The position numbers and the translations under genes were made by a program. A stretch of 20,853 bases of DNA from an uncultured Candidatus Saccharibacteria bacterium (GTDB lineage: Bacteria > Patescibacteriota > Saccharimonadia > Saccharimonadales > Saccharimonadaceae), in contig CAMPVQ010000009.1 of the NCBI GenBank assembly GCA_946997535.1, forward strand, positions 1 through 20,853, written 5' to 3'. Position 1 is the first letter of the stretch. Every line of letters begins with the position of its first letter. The notes beneath the pieces were generated by a model, which saw only the letters and a list, made by a program, of their open reading frames with translations, searched no databases and had not been told where the DNA came from. Below are positions 1 through 8,259 of this stretch, piece after piece.

Positions 1-1303
1 GTCGGGCAATGCGCCCGTTATTACTATGTCATGCAGGTCAGTTTCGCCAATGTTGGCGAAGGTGGCCGTTAGCTTGACTGTCTCCTTGACTTTTATAGTG
101 GACTTATCTACCTCAAGCTTAAGATTAAACTTCGATTCTGGCTTATGAACTGTTAGCGTTACCGTGTTATCTGCTGTGTCTGGTTCTTGACCTAACTCGT
201 CAGTTGTGGCGTTGAGAGTTACAGATAACGGGTTGTTACCGGCCTTCAACAGTTTCGTATTAGGCTTAACCGTGAATGAGAATGTGAGGCTTTTGCCTGA
301 AGCAATAACTGGCAACTTTACGCCCTGTTGCAGATCGCCGGTCGTCTCCTTTGACTCAATAGCACCAGATAAGCTTAAGCCCGCGGGTAACACGGCCGTG
401 ACTACCGTGTTGTGTAAGTCTGTTTCGCCGGTGTTGGTAAAGGTGGCGGTGAGTTTAGCGGTCTCGGTTGTCTTTATGGCTAGATTGTCGGTCTCAAGTG
501 CTAGGTTAAACTTAGGTTGTGGCTTTGGATAGACTACCGTTATTTTAGCGGTGTTGTTGCCAAGTAGGGCACTGTCCTCAGTTGCTAGTTCTTTGGTGGT
601 TGCGCTGACACTTGTGGATAACTCATTGTTGCCATACTTTAGCTTGCCCTTAACAGTGGTGGCGGCAAAGGTTATAGTGGCTTTATCGCCCGCTTTTACC
701 TCTGTTAAGAGTAGGCCACCCGCTAGGGTGCCGGTAAATTTAGCGCCGGATTTAACGCTGTCTTCTACTAATTTGAGGCCAGCCGGTAAGGTGCCAGTGA
801 CGTTGACGTTGTGTAAATCTACTTCGCCGGTGTTGCTAAACTCAATGGTATAGTTGACGCTATCGCCTATGTTGATTGTGCTTTTGTCGGCCTTGATTGC
901 GGCGTCAAAACTAAGTTTTGGTTGTGGCTTGTTGACTACTAGCGTCGTGGTATTGTCTGATATATCTGGCTCTTGCTTAAGCTCGTCAGTTGTGGCGTTG
1001 AGAGTCACAGATAACGGATTATCGCCGATCTTTAAGAGTCTCGCGTTAGGCTTAACGTTAAAAGATAACACTACACTCTTGTCGGGGCTGATGGTTGGCA
1101 GTTTTACGCCTCGCAGTAGGTCGCCGGTTATTTCCTTTGGCTCAATAGCGCCGGTTAGGCTTAAGCCTGCGGGTAATACAGCCGTTATACTAGCGTTGTG
1201 CAGGCCAATGTTGCCGGTGTTAGTAAAGGTTGTGGTTAGCTTGGCAGTCTCATCGGTTTTTATAGTTGAGTTATTGGCTTCTAGCTTCAAGTTAAACTTA
1301 GGG
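1..1303 (-). repeat. Tandem DUF11-like protein repeats (A, B, C, partial D)
   Basis: In reading order, repeat A covers about 1303-922, B about 921-523, C about 522-136, and D from 135 to the window edge. A and C are close relatives: both share TTFTNTG or TATFTNTG, AVLPAGLSL, VKLP and NPLSVTLNATTDEL. B is clearly divergent but keeps SNTGEVDLHN and GTLPAGLKL. Each unit ends in a Pro/Lys-rich linker such as KPQPK. Unit borders are approximate. D resembles A and C at its start. Confidence 0.85.
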
Positions 1304-2301
1304 TGTGGCTTTGGCTTTGATACTGGCGCAATTATTAAGCGTTTGACTGTGATGAGTTTTGCGCCGCTGCCCCGATCTTCTACGGTTGCTGCCGCAAAGA
1401 ACAACACTTTATTACCACTCAATACCTCTGGAGTGGTAAACGTCATGGTATAGGTTTTGTCCGCTGCTTTCGCGTCACTACTAATACGCTTGTCGCCAAA
1501 GTTTACCCCGATAGAGATGCTATGGAGTTTTCGAGAGCTGGATAAATCAAACGTCACCTTATACGTTGTGCTTGGCTTCAATAATTTGTCTGGTATTTTG
1601 AGGGCGCACTTAGCTTTTGAGTCCTGATTGGTATAGGAATAAAATCCTCCGGCCTCATAGCGGTTTGTATAATACGGGTTGCTAATTATCAACTCGTATG
1701 TATTTATCGCGTTTGTGTCCTGAGGCTCGTCTAGACCGGTTAGTTCTAGCTTGGTATCCGAGCCAAATTGTATAGATAACGTTGCTGGGTATTTGAATTT
1801 AGACTCTGCTACGCCAGTGGTAACCAATAAAGACACGCATGGTCTGTCGCTGTCCCTACGGTAAGTAAACGTTAAGTTACCGCCGTTCTTATCGCCGGTT
1901 GTTTTGCTTACGGTAATCACCTTTGTTAGTGCAATACCGTTCGCTGTGCTGTCACGCCCTATCTCGCCAGTCCACTGTATCACAGATACGACGGTGTTGA
2001 CGGCAGACAACATATCAGAGCCGTACTTGTTTTTTAGCTCTAGCTTATCCCACTTGAAGTAGTACTCCCAGCCGTCTACTAGCTTTTTTGTTACTTCGGG
2101 GTCTATGGACAATATATATAAGCGGTCGCCACGGTAATCAAGGTTGCCGTCGGTCCTCGCCTTTCTCTCATCCTTACCACTGAATAAACTCTCTGGCGGC
2201 ACTACCCAGTGCGGCCGCTCGGTGTCGTTTTCGCCGTTCCACTTTGATGACGTCACAACGGCTACATGTTTTATCGCCGCAGTTAAGTTATCTTCTGCCA
2301 T
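1..2301 (-). CDS. Giant tail/baseplate protein with DUF11-type repeats (3' end outside window)
   Basis: This frame is open from an ATG at 2301 to the window edge (767 codons seen, no stop), so the protein continues beyond it. The upstream gene's TAA abuts the ATG, and a GAGGAG ribosome site lies inside that gene, which implies translational coupling. Residues 1-200 match nothing I recognise. Residues about 210-327 look like a beta-sandwich of the carbohydrate-binding kind (alternating hydrophobic strands, inference only). From about residue 333 there are tandem repeats of 127-133 residues, each with the DUF11 signature: a TNTGE-type turn, then LHN, then LPAGL. DUF11 modules are usual in bacterial surface proteins. 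Placed after the hub gene, this is most likely a baseplate or fibre protein that binds the host surface. The repeats probably form a stalk. There is no signal peptide at the start. Confidence 0.8.
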   Translation of the reverse strand, partial: MAEDNLTAAIKHVAVVTSSKWNGENDTERPHWVVPPESLFSGKDERKARTDGNLDYRGDRLYILSIDPEVTKKLVDGWEYYFKWDKLELKNKYGSDMLSAVNTVVSVIQWTGEIGRDSTANGIALTKVITVSKTTGDKNGGNLTFTYRRDSDRPCVSLLVTTGVAESKFKYPATLSIQFGSDTKLELTGLDEPQDTNAINTYELIISNPYYTNRYEAGGFYSYTNQDSKAKCALKIPDKLLKPSTTYKVTFDLSSSRKLHSISIGVNFGDKRISSDAKAADKTYTMTFTTPEVLSGNKVLFFAAATVEDRGSGAKLITVKRLIIAPVSKPKPHPKFNLKLEANNSTIKTDETAKLTTTFTNTGNIGLHNASITAVLPAGLSLTGAIEPKEITGDLLRGVKLPTISPDKSVVLSFNVKPNARLLKIGDNPLSVTLNATTDELKQEPDISDNTTTLVVNKPQPKLSFDAAIKADKSTINIGDSVNYTIEFSNTGEVDLHNVNVTGTLPAGLKLVEDSVKSGAKFTGTLAGGLLLTEVKAGDKATITFAATTVKGKLKYGNNELSTSVSATTKELATEDSALLGNNTAKITVVYPKPQPKFNLALETDNLAIKTTETAKLTATFTNTGETDLHNTVVTAVLPAGLSLSGAIESKETTGDLQQGVKLPVIASGKSLTFSFTVKPNTKLLKAGNNPLSVTLNATTDELGQEPDTADNTVTLTVHKPESKFNLKLEVDKSTIKVKETVKLTATFANIGETDLHDIVITGALPD

Positions 2302-3069
2302 TTATTCGTTCTCCTCTATCTTTTCCTGCAACACAATATTGTCCTCCTGCGGCATCCGAGACAACACCAAAGAATTAATCGCGCCGAACAACGGGCTATT
2401 CTTGAATGTCTTGAGGTTGCTAAATGTTAGCTTATCCACCACGTCACTCTTCACTGGAACTAGCTGCAATGTGTTAGCGCCAGTAACCCGTGCTATTGAT
2501 GCAGTCGCTCCAGCCACTTGCGCCAAAATATCTCGGTAAGTTGTGTTGTTTATCTTAGCGTACAAGTCCTCCGGTATCCTGTAGTCTCGTGTTGGCAGCT
2601 TATCCCACTTTATATCCGTCTTCAGCCCAAACCGATTAGCAATTTGCTCTACCAACTCCTTCACGGCGCACGGATACTTTAATTGCCCAGCTGCATAAAC
2701 TGTTTTTGCTAGTGTACCCATTGCGTCATACGCCTTTACTGTTGTTGTGCCAGCATCCAAACTCCGCTCCTCGGTATCCACCTTATATGCGCCTAGGTTA
2801 ATGCTCTCCCACTGGTCTTTACTCGGGTCAACTTGCACGTCTAGCGTTAAGTTAAGTGTTTTGCCCTGCAAGTTATAGCTCACACCCAACAACTTCACAG
2901 AGATTTGCTTAGTAGCAGCGTTGAACAACGCACCAGCCTGCTCTAGCTCCACTGAAATAAGATTATCCTTTGAACTTGCTCTAAAGCCGCTCGCGTCCGC
3001 TATAGTTGCCCCAATCACCTTCACCGGTGCCTTCATAGCTGTTTTAATCGCGTCAGTTGTCTGTATCAC
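2302..3069 (-). CDS. Baseplate hub / tail protein (gp27-like, short form)
   Basis: The 255-residue protein has the pattern typical of hub proteins in siphophages of Gram-positive hosts. A beta-rich N-terminal part is followed by an AYD motif (residues 113-115), a YPC motif (132-134) before KELVEQIANRFGL, a TYRDIL helix (177-182) and a VLSRMPQEDNI motif near the end. Such proteins form the ring at the tail tip that carries the fibre or spike. The start is GTG at 3069, about 8 bases after GAGG. The stop of the upstream gene lies just before it. Odd: in relatives I remember, the chain goes on well past the P-x-EDN motif, whereas here it stops about a dozen residues later and the giant repeat protein begins at the next base. 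The hub may therefore be split or shortened. Confidence 0.75.
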   Translation of the reverse strand: MIQTTDAIKTAMKAPVKVIGATIADASGFRASSKDNLISVELEQAGALFNAATKQISVKLLGVSYNLQGKTLNLTLDVQVDPSKDQWESINLGAYKVDTEERSLDAGTTTVKAYDAMGTLAKTVYAAGQLKYPCAVKELVEQIANRFGLKTDIKWDKLPTRDYRIPEDLYAKINNTTYRDILAQVAGATASIARVTGANTLQLVPVKSDVVDKLTFSNLKTFKNSPLFGAINSLVLSRMPQEDNIVLQEKIEENE

Positions 3070-3070
3070 G

Positions 3071-3436
3071 TTAGCGCCTCGATACTGGTACTAAATCCAC
3101 GCTAAAGCCCTTGTATAGCCCGCGATACTTGTCTAGCAGCTCTACAGTAAAGTCTGCTGAATAATACTTGGCCGTTACTACGCCTGAGGTAGTCGGGTCG
3201 TAATAACTAACATCAAAATACGGTAGGTTGAGTAGCCCAGAAATTTGCCGTATCTGACCGGAATCCAGTGCATCCCTAAATGTTAACTGCAGCTTTGGAA
3301 AAATGCCAATTAGTGAAGCGCGCACATCGCCGTTCATATTGCGCTCGGCGTCTTTCCAGAGCTTGTTATAGCCGACCTTGTACTCCTTAAGTCCAACTAT
3401 AGTCGCGCCGTTTATTCTTAGTAAGTCGCCATTCAC
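3071..3436 (-). CDS. Small distal tail protein, DUF6711-like
   Basis: The 121-residue protein resembles DUF6711-type phage proteins, which sit between the tape measure and the hub: LRING at the start, KDAERNMNGD (an AERN-x-NG core), FDVSYYDP and a final KGFSVDLVPV strand. It occupies the place where a distal tail (Dit) protein would be expected and may do a similar job at the tail tip (inference). I chose the GTG start at 3436 because it lies 7 bases after GGGAGG. The TTG two codons earlier almost touches that ribosome site. Its own promoter candidate lies upstream, after the moron terminator. Confidence 0.7.
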   Translation of the reverse strand: MNGDLLRINGATIVGLKEYKVGYNKLWKDAERNMNGDVRASLIGIFPKLQLTFRDALDSGQIRQISGLLNLPYFDVSYYDPTTSGVVTAKYYSADFTVELLDKYRGLYKGFSVDLVPVSRR

Positions 3437-3481
3437 TGGCAAACCTCCCTTATGTTAGAAGAGCTATACGCTGTTAATACT

Positions 3482-3490
3482 AGTATAGCA
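3482..3490 (-). promoter_or_regulatory. Extended -10 promoter for the distal tail genes
   Basis: On the minus strand this reads TGCTATACT, an extended -10 (TG-n-TATACT), about 45 bases before the start of the DUF6711-like gene. No good -35 is visible. It lies just past the moron terminator, where a restart of transcription would be needed. Confidence 0.45.
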
Positions 3491-3510
3491 TAATACTACT
3501 GGTTAAACTA

Positions 3511-3537
3511 AATAGCCCCCCATGAGGAGGGGCTATT
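3511..3537 (-). terminator. Intrinsic terminator after the moron genes
   Basis: A 9-bp perfect stem, AATAGCCCC with GGGGCTATT, closes a 9-base loop. On the minus strand it is followed by a U-containing tract (TAGTTTAACC). The stem is symmetrical with A/T at both feet, so it could work in both directions. It closes the two-gene cassette at 3572-4557. Confidence 0.75.
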
Positions 3538-3571
3538 AAATTAGTGTCCTTAGTAGCGCTTGTTTTTGCGG

Positions 3572-3937
3572 CTATCTCGCATACTTTCGGTTATAGTCGT
3601 CCATAGATTTATTAAACTTGTCCATGGATTTGTTAAAGTTGTTTTTTGCTTCGTCTAGCACCTTTGCGGTCTGAGCCTGCGCTTGTATGACCAAGGCACA
3701 TGCAATAACGGCGATAACAACCACTGATATAGCCATTTTCATACCAGAGGTCTCGCCTTTCTTTGCGGATATAATACCCAAAATGCCCAAAACAATAGCA
3801 GCAGCGCCTAGTGCAAACGCTATATTGTTAATTATTGGCGTCCATGATAGAACCAAAGCGACAATAGCCAGTATAAGACCGGTTACCGTTAAAGCTGAGT
3901 TGCGTTCTGGTTTTTTGTCTGCGGCTTCTTTCGCCAT
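3572..3937 (-). CDS. Small membrane protein, DUF4190-like (moron)
   Basis: The 121-residue protein has three predicted membrane spans (about 14-32, 38-57 and 67-87). GIISAKKGETSG lies between spans two and three, the layout of DUF4190-like membrane proteins: hydrophobic pair, short basic loop, third span. After the last span comes a polar tail with a near-perfect repeat, FNKSMDKFNKSMDDYN (101-116), likely a short coiled coil. AAGGAG lies 7 bases before the ATG. It has its own promoter, is followed by a terminator, and neighbours a superinfection-exclusion candidate, so it is probably a lysogenic conversion gene acting at the cell envelope rather than a virion part. Its function is not known. 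Confidence 0.65.
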   Translation of the reverse strand: MAKEAADKKPERNSALTVTGLILAIVALVLSWTPIINNIAFALGAAAIVLGILGIISAKKGETSGMKMAISVVVIAVIACALVIQAQAQTAKVLDEAKNNFNKSMDKFNKSMDDYNRKYAR

Positions 3938-3969
3938 AAATACTCCTTGTTATTAAAGCTTACAATCAG

Positions 3970-3978
3970 ATTATACCA
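3970..3978 (-). promoter_or_regulatory. Extended -10 promoter of the membrane-protein moron gene
   Basis: On the minus strand this reads TGGTATAAT, a perfect TATAAT with a TG extension, 33 bases before the ATG. No clear -35 is seen. A 10-bp perfect palindrome, TGTCTAGACA (3983-3992), lies a few bases upstream in the place of the spacer and could be an operator. Confidence 0.6.
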
Positions 3979-3993
3979 CACTTGTCTAGACAT

Positions 3994-4557
3994 TTAGTCC
4001 ATGTGGTCGATGGCGTATTTTGCCTCTTCGGCAGTAAAGCCATCATCTTCGACAAGATACTTATAAATCTTCTTTTTAGACAGATGAACTACATCAGAAT
4101 AGTTGCGAGCCTTGGCTAATGCATTCTCTTCTTGCTTAGTAGCAGGCTTACCAACACTGCGCGCATACTCAATCTTGGTTCCCTTAGACACCTTACTGCC
4201 AGCATCTTCACTCTGCTTCATAACTTGGCCTTTAGGAATAGTATTGGAGTAGTTGAAATACTTCTCACAGATTAAGCCGTTTTCATTACACCACTTAGTA
4301 ATATCCTCGTCGGTCATACCTTGAAAACTTATCATTTTCACCTTCTCTACGGGCTTAGCTTCCTCTTTCTTCGGTTCTTCCTGTTTGGCTGTTTGTACTT
4401 CGGTATTATGCGATAGTTTGTTGTTAGACATCACCGCTACGCCTGCAATTAATACAACCGCCAATACCACTAGAGAAATTACGACAATCAGAGTAATTTT
4501 TTGTTGTTTACTGCGCTGGTTCAAATTACCAACGCCGGATGGGTTTTTGCTAGTCAT
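3994..4557 (-). CDS. Membrane-anchored PASTA + Ltp-domain protein, superinfection-exclusion candidate
   Basis: The 187-residue protein starts with a basic cytoplasmic tail. A single membrane span follows (about 21-43), then a Lys/Glu-rich linker, then a PASTA-like module (about 76-136: MTDEDITKWCNENGL, then IPKGQVMKQSEDAGSKVSKGTKI). It ends in a C-terminal Ltp module (PF07553 type, about 145-186: ALAKARNY, HLSKKKIYKYL, GFTAEEAKYAIDHM). Two cysteines in the PASTA part may pair. In Streptococcus phage TP-J34 the Ltp lipoprotein sits outside the cell and blocks DNA entry of other phages by acting on their tape measure protein. This one has a span instead of a lipobox. It lies directly after the tape measure gene. 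AAAGGA precedes the ATG. A weak promoter may exist at 4558-4604. The exclusion role is inferred. Confidence 0.8.
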   Translation of the reverse strand: MTSKNPSGVGNLNQRSKQQKITLIVVISLVVLAVVLIAGVAVMSNNKLSHNTEVQTAKQEEPKKEEAKPVEKVKMISFQGMTDEDITKWCNENGLICEKYFNYSNTIPKGQVMKQSEDAGSKVSKGTKIEYARSVGKPATKQEENALAKARNYSDVVHLSKKKIYKYLVEDDGFTAEEAKYAIDHMD

Positions 4558-4604
4558 AAGCTAATCCTTTCTTTAACGCCTACTGTATGTTTATTGTGGC
4601 ATAT

Positions 4605-7600
4605 TTACACGTTTAGCACAACTTGATTGCCCAAAAAGCTACGGTCATTGACACCAGATATAATTTTATCCAAGATGGTATCTTCACCAATTTTAACTGT
4701 AATGTCAGTCTTATTGCTCGTTTCGATACTAGAAATAATATCGCTATTAATCCCCGCCATATTCTTATTGGCGTAAGATACAGCGCTTTTTATGGTATCT
4801 ATAGAGCCGTTAACATTAGGGATAGACAAATCTAGTCGAGAAAACGCGTCCATGCCAGCGTCAGCCAACCTAGCGCTAACATCGGCAAATGGTTTAATCT
4901 GGGTTCTAAGGCCATCAATCGCGCCCAAACCAACAAACTGTCCAAGCCTAGCCATAACTTTTGAAGGCGAATGAATGCTATAATTACGCTTAAACGCATC
5001 CATACCAGCTCGCGCAAAGCCTTGATTAGCCTGTATGAAGCCAAATTTTTTAGCATTTAAACCATTAATCGCACCCTGACCAATATTCTTGCCTGCTCGT
5101 TCAGCCTCTCCAACCCAATCATTAAGAGTTTTAACGGCGCCACCATAATCCTTGAACTGGTCTCTAGCTTTTTCCACAGCTTCCTTCTGTTTTTTGAATT
5201 CATCAGAGCTAGTTCCTGTATTTTTTGCGAGGTCGACTAGCTTGCGGCCAGCATCATCATACTCATCCTTGGCACGTGTCTGAGCCCGTGCAGCTTTTTC
5301 ATTAGCTTCAGACACCTCATCAGTTGCCGCCTTGACTCGCCTATCTGCCTTATCCGCTTCCAGAACGGCTCGGCGCATTTTATCGATTATTTCTCGATTA
5401 CAATCATGCGCATAACTATTCTTTTCTACTTGTTCCTTCAGCTGACCAGTAGTCATATGTAGCGATTTGGCAACTTCCTCAAGCTGCTTAGACTTTTGTC
5501 GTTGCTGTTCTTGCGCATCCAGTAAGCGCAGTTCAGCGTCGTCTACTCCCGCAATAGCATCATTCATACCACGCAATTTCTCAGTATAGTCTACTACGCC
5601 ATCTTTATTTCTATCTAGCTGTTGCTTTTCAGCCTCTAACGCTTTCTTTTGTGCATCAGTTGCTTCTGAGTTTTTCTGCTTTTTGTCCGTGTTATCTGAG
5701 GTAGCGTCAGTATCTATACCAATTGCCTTAGCTACTGCGCCAATTACCCCGCTAATTGCGTCGATTGCAGGTTTTACAAGGCTGTTTATAATTGTAGCAA
5801 TACCCTGAAAAGCGCCTTGCAATGCAGCTAACGCTACGTTTGCAATAAATTCAACAATTGGCGTTAGTACTTGTAATGCTAATGTTAGTGGTGTAATACA
5901 AATTTCTAATAACTGTGCAAGAATCGAAACAATCGGCTGTATAAGCCCCATAACTTGGTTCATGATATTTGCTAGAGGGGCTAAAGCCGTCTGCAACATA
6001 GTCATAACAGAGTCGCGGAATTGGTCGTTGGTGCTCATCAAAATAGAGAATAATCCAATAATAGCACCCAATGGATTAGCTAAAAACGCACCCCATAGGT
6101 TTGAAATACCGTCTTTTAACGCACCAATAATAGTCTTGAACCCATCGAACGCGGATAGAGCCGTACCCTGTATCCAATTGGTAGTTGCTCCGCCATAAGT
6201 AACAATATTCATAAAGCCTTGTACCACGGTGTCTACGCTGGATTTAATGCCATTAAACGCACCGGAGAATATGCCCCCGAGACCGCTTAAGCTGTTTTTG
6301 AATACCGTTGTCAACTTAGTGATTGCATCTGCAGGACTATTTATAAAACCAACCAAATTCTTCAACCCACTAGCTAGCGAATTTACACCAGAACGTAAGA
6401 AATCGGAAATAGCAGAGTTGGCACGCTTAAACCCTTTTATAACTGGGTCAAATACCTTAACAATACTAGCAAGAGGCCCGCCAATAACAGATTTAAGTGT
6501 ATTGAACGAAGCCGCACCATCAGAAAACGCTTTAATAGCCGATACAGCATTGCTAAACCATTTTATTATCGAACTGCCGGCAGTTACCGCGCCCAAAGCA
6601 ACCACTCCACCAGCTATTACAGTAACAACATCCTTGTTGCCTGACAATTTTCTCAGCCCATCGCCAATAGCGTTTAGCGTATCAACCAATAAACTGCCCG
6701 CAAATTTTGCAATTGGTACCACAAATAAATCTATAAACGGCTTAATAAATGAAGTCCACGCCGATTCTAGCACTGCTGCTACGAACCGAATAGCACCACC
6801 AAGCGCATTCAGTACAGCTGGCAATAATGAGTTGCCCGTCCATGTTACTAATGGCTTAATGTAATTCTCCCAAATGTCACCAATTACTCTGCCCACTGGC
6901 TCAGCGGCTTTCTTTAGGTCATTCCAAAACTTGCCAAACGCCTGCGCTATATTATTCCAGTCTAAATTAAACGCACCCTGCAAAAAGTCCTTTATCTTCT
7001 TCGCTATCGCATCAGCCTTGCCAGCCATATCATCGAGCTTATTACCATAGTCGACAGTCGGCATCGCCACACTAGCACCACCAGCACCACCACCGGCGCC
7101 TCCACCAGCTCCGCCACCGCCAGACTTACCGCCCCCTGCAGCAGCCTGAGGGGCTTCCAGCACGTTCATCTCATCAAAGCTAGCCAATGTACCCTTTAGC
7201 TTCTTAGCGGCTTTCTGTGCGCCTCCTAGTGCCTTTGTAGCATTACCCGCATTGTTAGCTATCTTGCCAACCGAAGCGCCCGCACTCTGAGCACTAGTCT
7301 GAATTGACTTGGTTGTCTTAATCGTTCCACCAAATAGCCCAACTACCCAGCCAACCGCTTCCATTACTACCTTAGTAAAGCCTACAATATATGGCACCAC
7401 TGCATTGATACTATTCGCAATAGCACTAATAAAACCTGATATGTTCGCCTGCCCAATTGCATCCATAATGCTCGCCACTGCGCGCACTATCGCCGTCTTG
7501 AGGTTGGCTATCGCGGTAGCTACACCGCCAGTAGAGTTTTTAGCTTGGTCGGCAAATGATTGAAAACCAGCAATGCCTTGGTTGTTTAGCTTCACCATGG

Positions 7601-8258
7601 TAGCCATAAAGTCGTTCATTGACACTTGGCCGTTACGAAGTGCCTCGCCCAACTGGTCGGCGCTTGGCAAGTTCATTGCCATTGCTACCTGCTTTAGCTG
7701 AGCTGGCATCGCCATCATCATGGTGCGCCACTCCATCATATCTGGCACGCCCTTGGTATACGCCTGACTGAGCTGCTCCAAAGCACTACGTTGCAAGTCC
7801 ATTGGCGCGCCACCTGCTAGAATGGCGTTGTTCATCGCTAGGAACATCGCCGTTGAAGCCTTAATGTTGCCGTTGGCACTGGTCAAACGCTGCACACTTA
7901 ACGCTGCTTCGTTGATAGTCGTTGGTAGCCCAACAAGTTTATCGCTCAAATACTGTATAGTCTTTTGGCTTTCGCTGGCGCTAATTCCAAGGTTGCTCAT
8001 TACCCGTGGAAAATTGTTCAACGTATCCAACCGCTCCACCGCCTTGTCCACAGAGGCGGATACCGCCCTAAACGCCGTGGATAATACGCTAGATAAGACT
8101 GAGCCAGCCATAACGGCACCAGCACTAACGCCTCTAAACGAGCGGCTAATATTCTTGCTCAAATTGGCCACTTGATTGTTGGTCTCATTTAGCTTCTGAC
8201 TAAACTGAGCGTTATTGGCCGATATAATTACTTGTAATTCATCTATGGTGGTTGCCAT
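4605..8258 (-). CDS. Tail tape measure protein
   Basis: The 1217-residue protein sets tail length and helps DNA pass into the cell. The N-terminal 280 residues match the tape-measure family (LDTLNNFPRVMSNLGIS, then the MEWRTMMMAMPAQLKQVA segment). Next come a Gly/Ala-rich linker (about 372-396), several hydrophobic helices up to about 850, and a charged coiled-coil part (about 855-1060). The family's C-terminal signature is present too (IHSPSKVMARLGQFVGLG). An EF-hand-like loop sits at 882-893. The ATG at 8258 lies one base after the stop of the frameshifted chaperone, with AAGGA in front. By the usual ruler rule (about 1.5 angstrom per residue) the tail would be around 180 nm, a rough estimate. 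Confidence 0.95.
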   Translation of the reverse strand: MATTIDELQVIISANNAQFSQKLNETNNQVANLSKNISRSFRGVSAGAVMAGSVLSSVLSTAFRAVSASVDKAVERLDTLNNFPRVMSNLGISASESQKTIQYLSDKLVGLPTTINEAALSVQRLTSANGNIKASTAMFLAMNNAILAGGAPMDLQRSALEQLSQAYTKGVPDMMEWRTMMMAMPAQLKQVAMAMNLPSADQLGEALRNGQVSMNDFMATMVKLNNQGIAGFQSFADQAKNSTGGVATAIANLKTAIVRAVASIMDAIGQANISGFISAIANSINAVVPYIVGFTKVVMEAVGWVVGLFGGTIKTTKSIQTSAQSAGASVGKIANNAGNATKALGGAQKAAKKLKGTLASFDEMNVLEAPQAAAGGGKSGGGGAGGGAGGGAGGASVAMPTVDYGNKLDDMAGKADAIAKKIKDFLQGAFNLDWNNIAQAFGKFWNDLKKAAEPVGRVIGDIWENYIKPLVTWTGNSLLPAVLNALGGAIRFVAAVLESAWTSFIKPFIDLFVVPIAKFAGSLLVDTLNAIGDGLRKLSGNKDVVTVIAGGVVALGAVTAGSSIIKWFSNAVSAIKAFSDGAASFNTLKSVIGGPLASIVKVFDPVIKGFKRANSAISDFLRSGVNSLASGLKNLVGFINSPADAITKLTTVFKNSLSGLGGIFSGAFNGIKSSVDTVVQGFMNIVTYGGATTNWIQGTALSAFDGFKTIIGALKDGISNLWGAFLANPLGAIIGLFSILMSTNDQFRDSVMTMLQTALAPLANIMNQVMGLIQPIVSILAQLLEICITPLTLALQVLTPIVEFIANVALAALQGAFQGIATIINSLVKPAIDAISGVIGAVAKAIGIDTDATSDNTDKKQKNSEATDAQKKALEAEKQQLDRNKDGVVDYTEKLRGMNDAIAGVDDAELRLLDAQEQQRQKSKQLEEVAKSLHMTTGQLKEQVEKNSYAHDCNREIIDKMRRAVLEADKADRRVKAATDEVSEANEKAARAQTRAKDEYDDAGRKLVDLAKNTGTSSDEFKKQKEAVEKARDQFKDYGGAVKTLNDWVGEAERAGKNIGQGAINGLNAKKFGFIQANQGFARAGMDAFKRNYSIHSPSKVMARLGQFVGLGAIDGLRTQIKPFADVSARLADAGMDAFSRLDLSIPNVNGSIDTIKSAVSYANKNMAGINSDIISSIETSNKTDITVKIGEDTILDKIISGVNDRSFLGNQVVLNV
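5580..5615 (-). other. EF-hand-like calcium loop inside the tape measure protein
   Basis: Residues 882-893 read DRNKDGVVDYTE, which fits the 12-residue EF-hand/dockerin loop: acidic or Asn ligands at 1, 3, 5, 9 and 12, Gly at 6 and hydrophobic at 8. It lies between a Lys/Glu-rich helix and another helix. Only one loop is present, while true EF-hands usually come in pairs. Confidence 0.5.
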
Positions 8259-8259
8259 T

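Noticed and set aside
1..1303. CRISPR or other non-coding repeat array
   Set aside because: The period is about 380-400 bases, in frame, and similarity is at protein level, so these are protein domain repeats.
206..1453. Three plus-strand open frames of 100-199 codons
   Set aside because: They lie antisense to the repeat-bearing tail gene, have no ribosome sites, and resemble each other only because the minus-strand repeats do.
4558..4604. Promoter for the Ltp-like gene (TTGTGC, 17 bases, CACAAT)
   Set aside because: Both boxes match poorly, so I do not list it as a feature; the gene may be read from the tape measure transcript.
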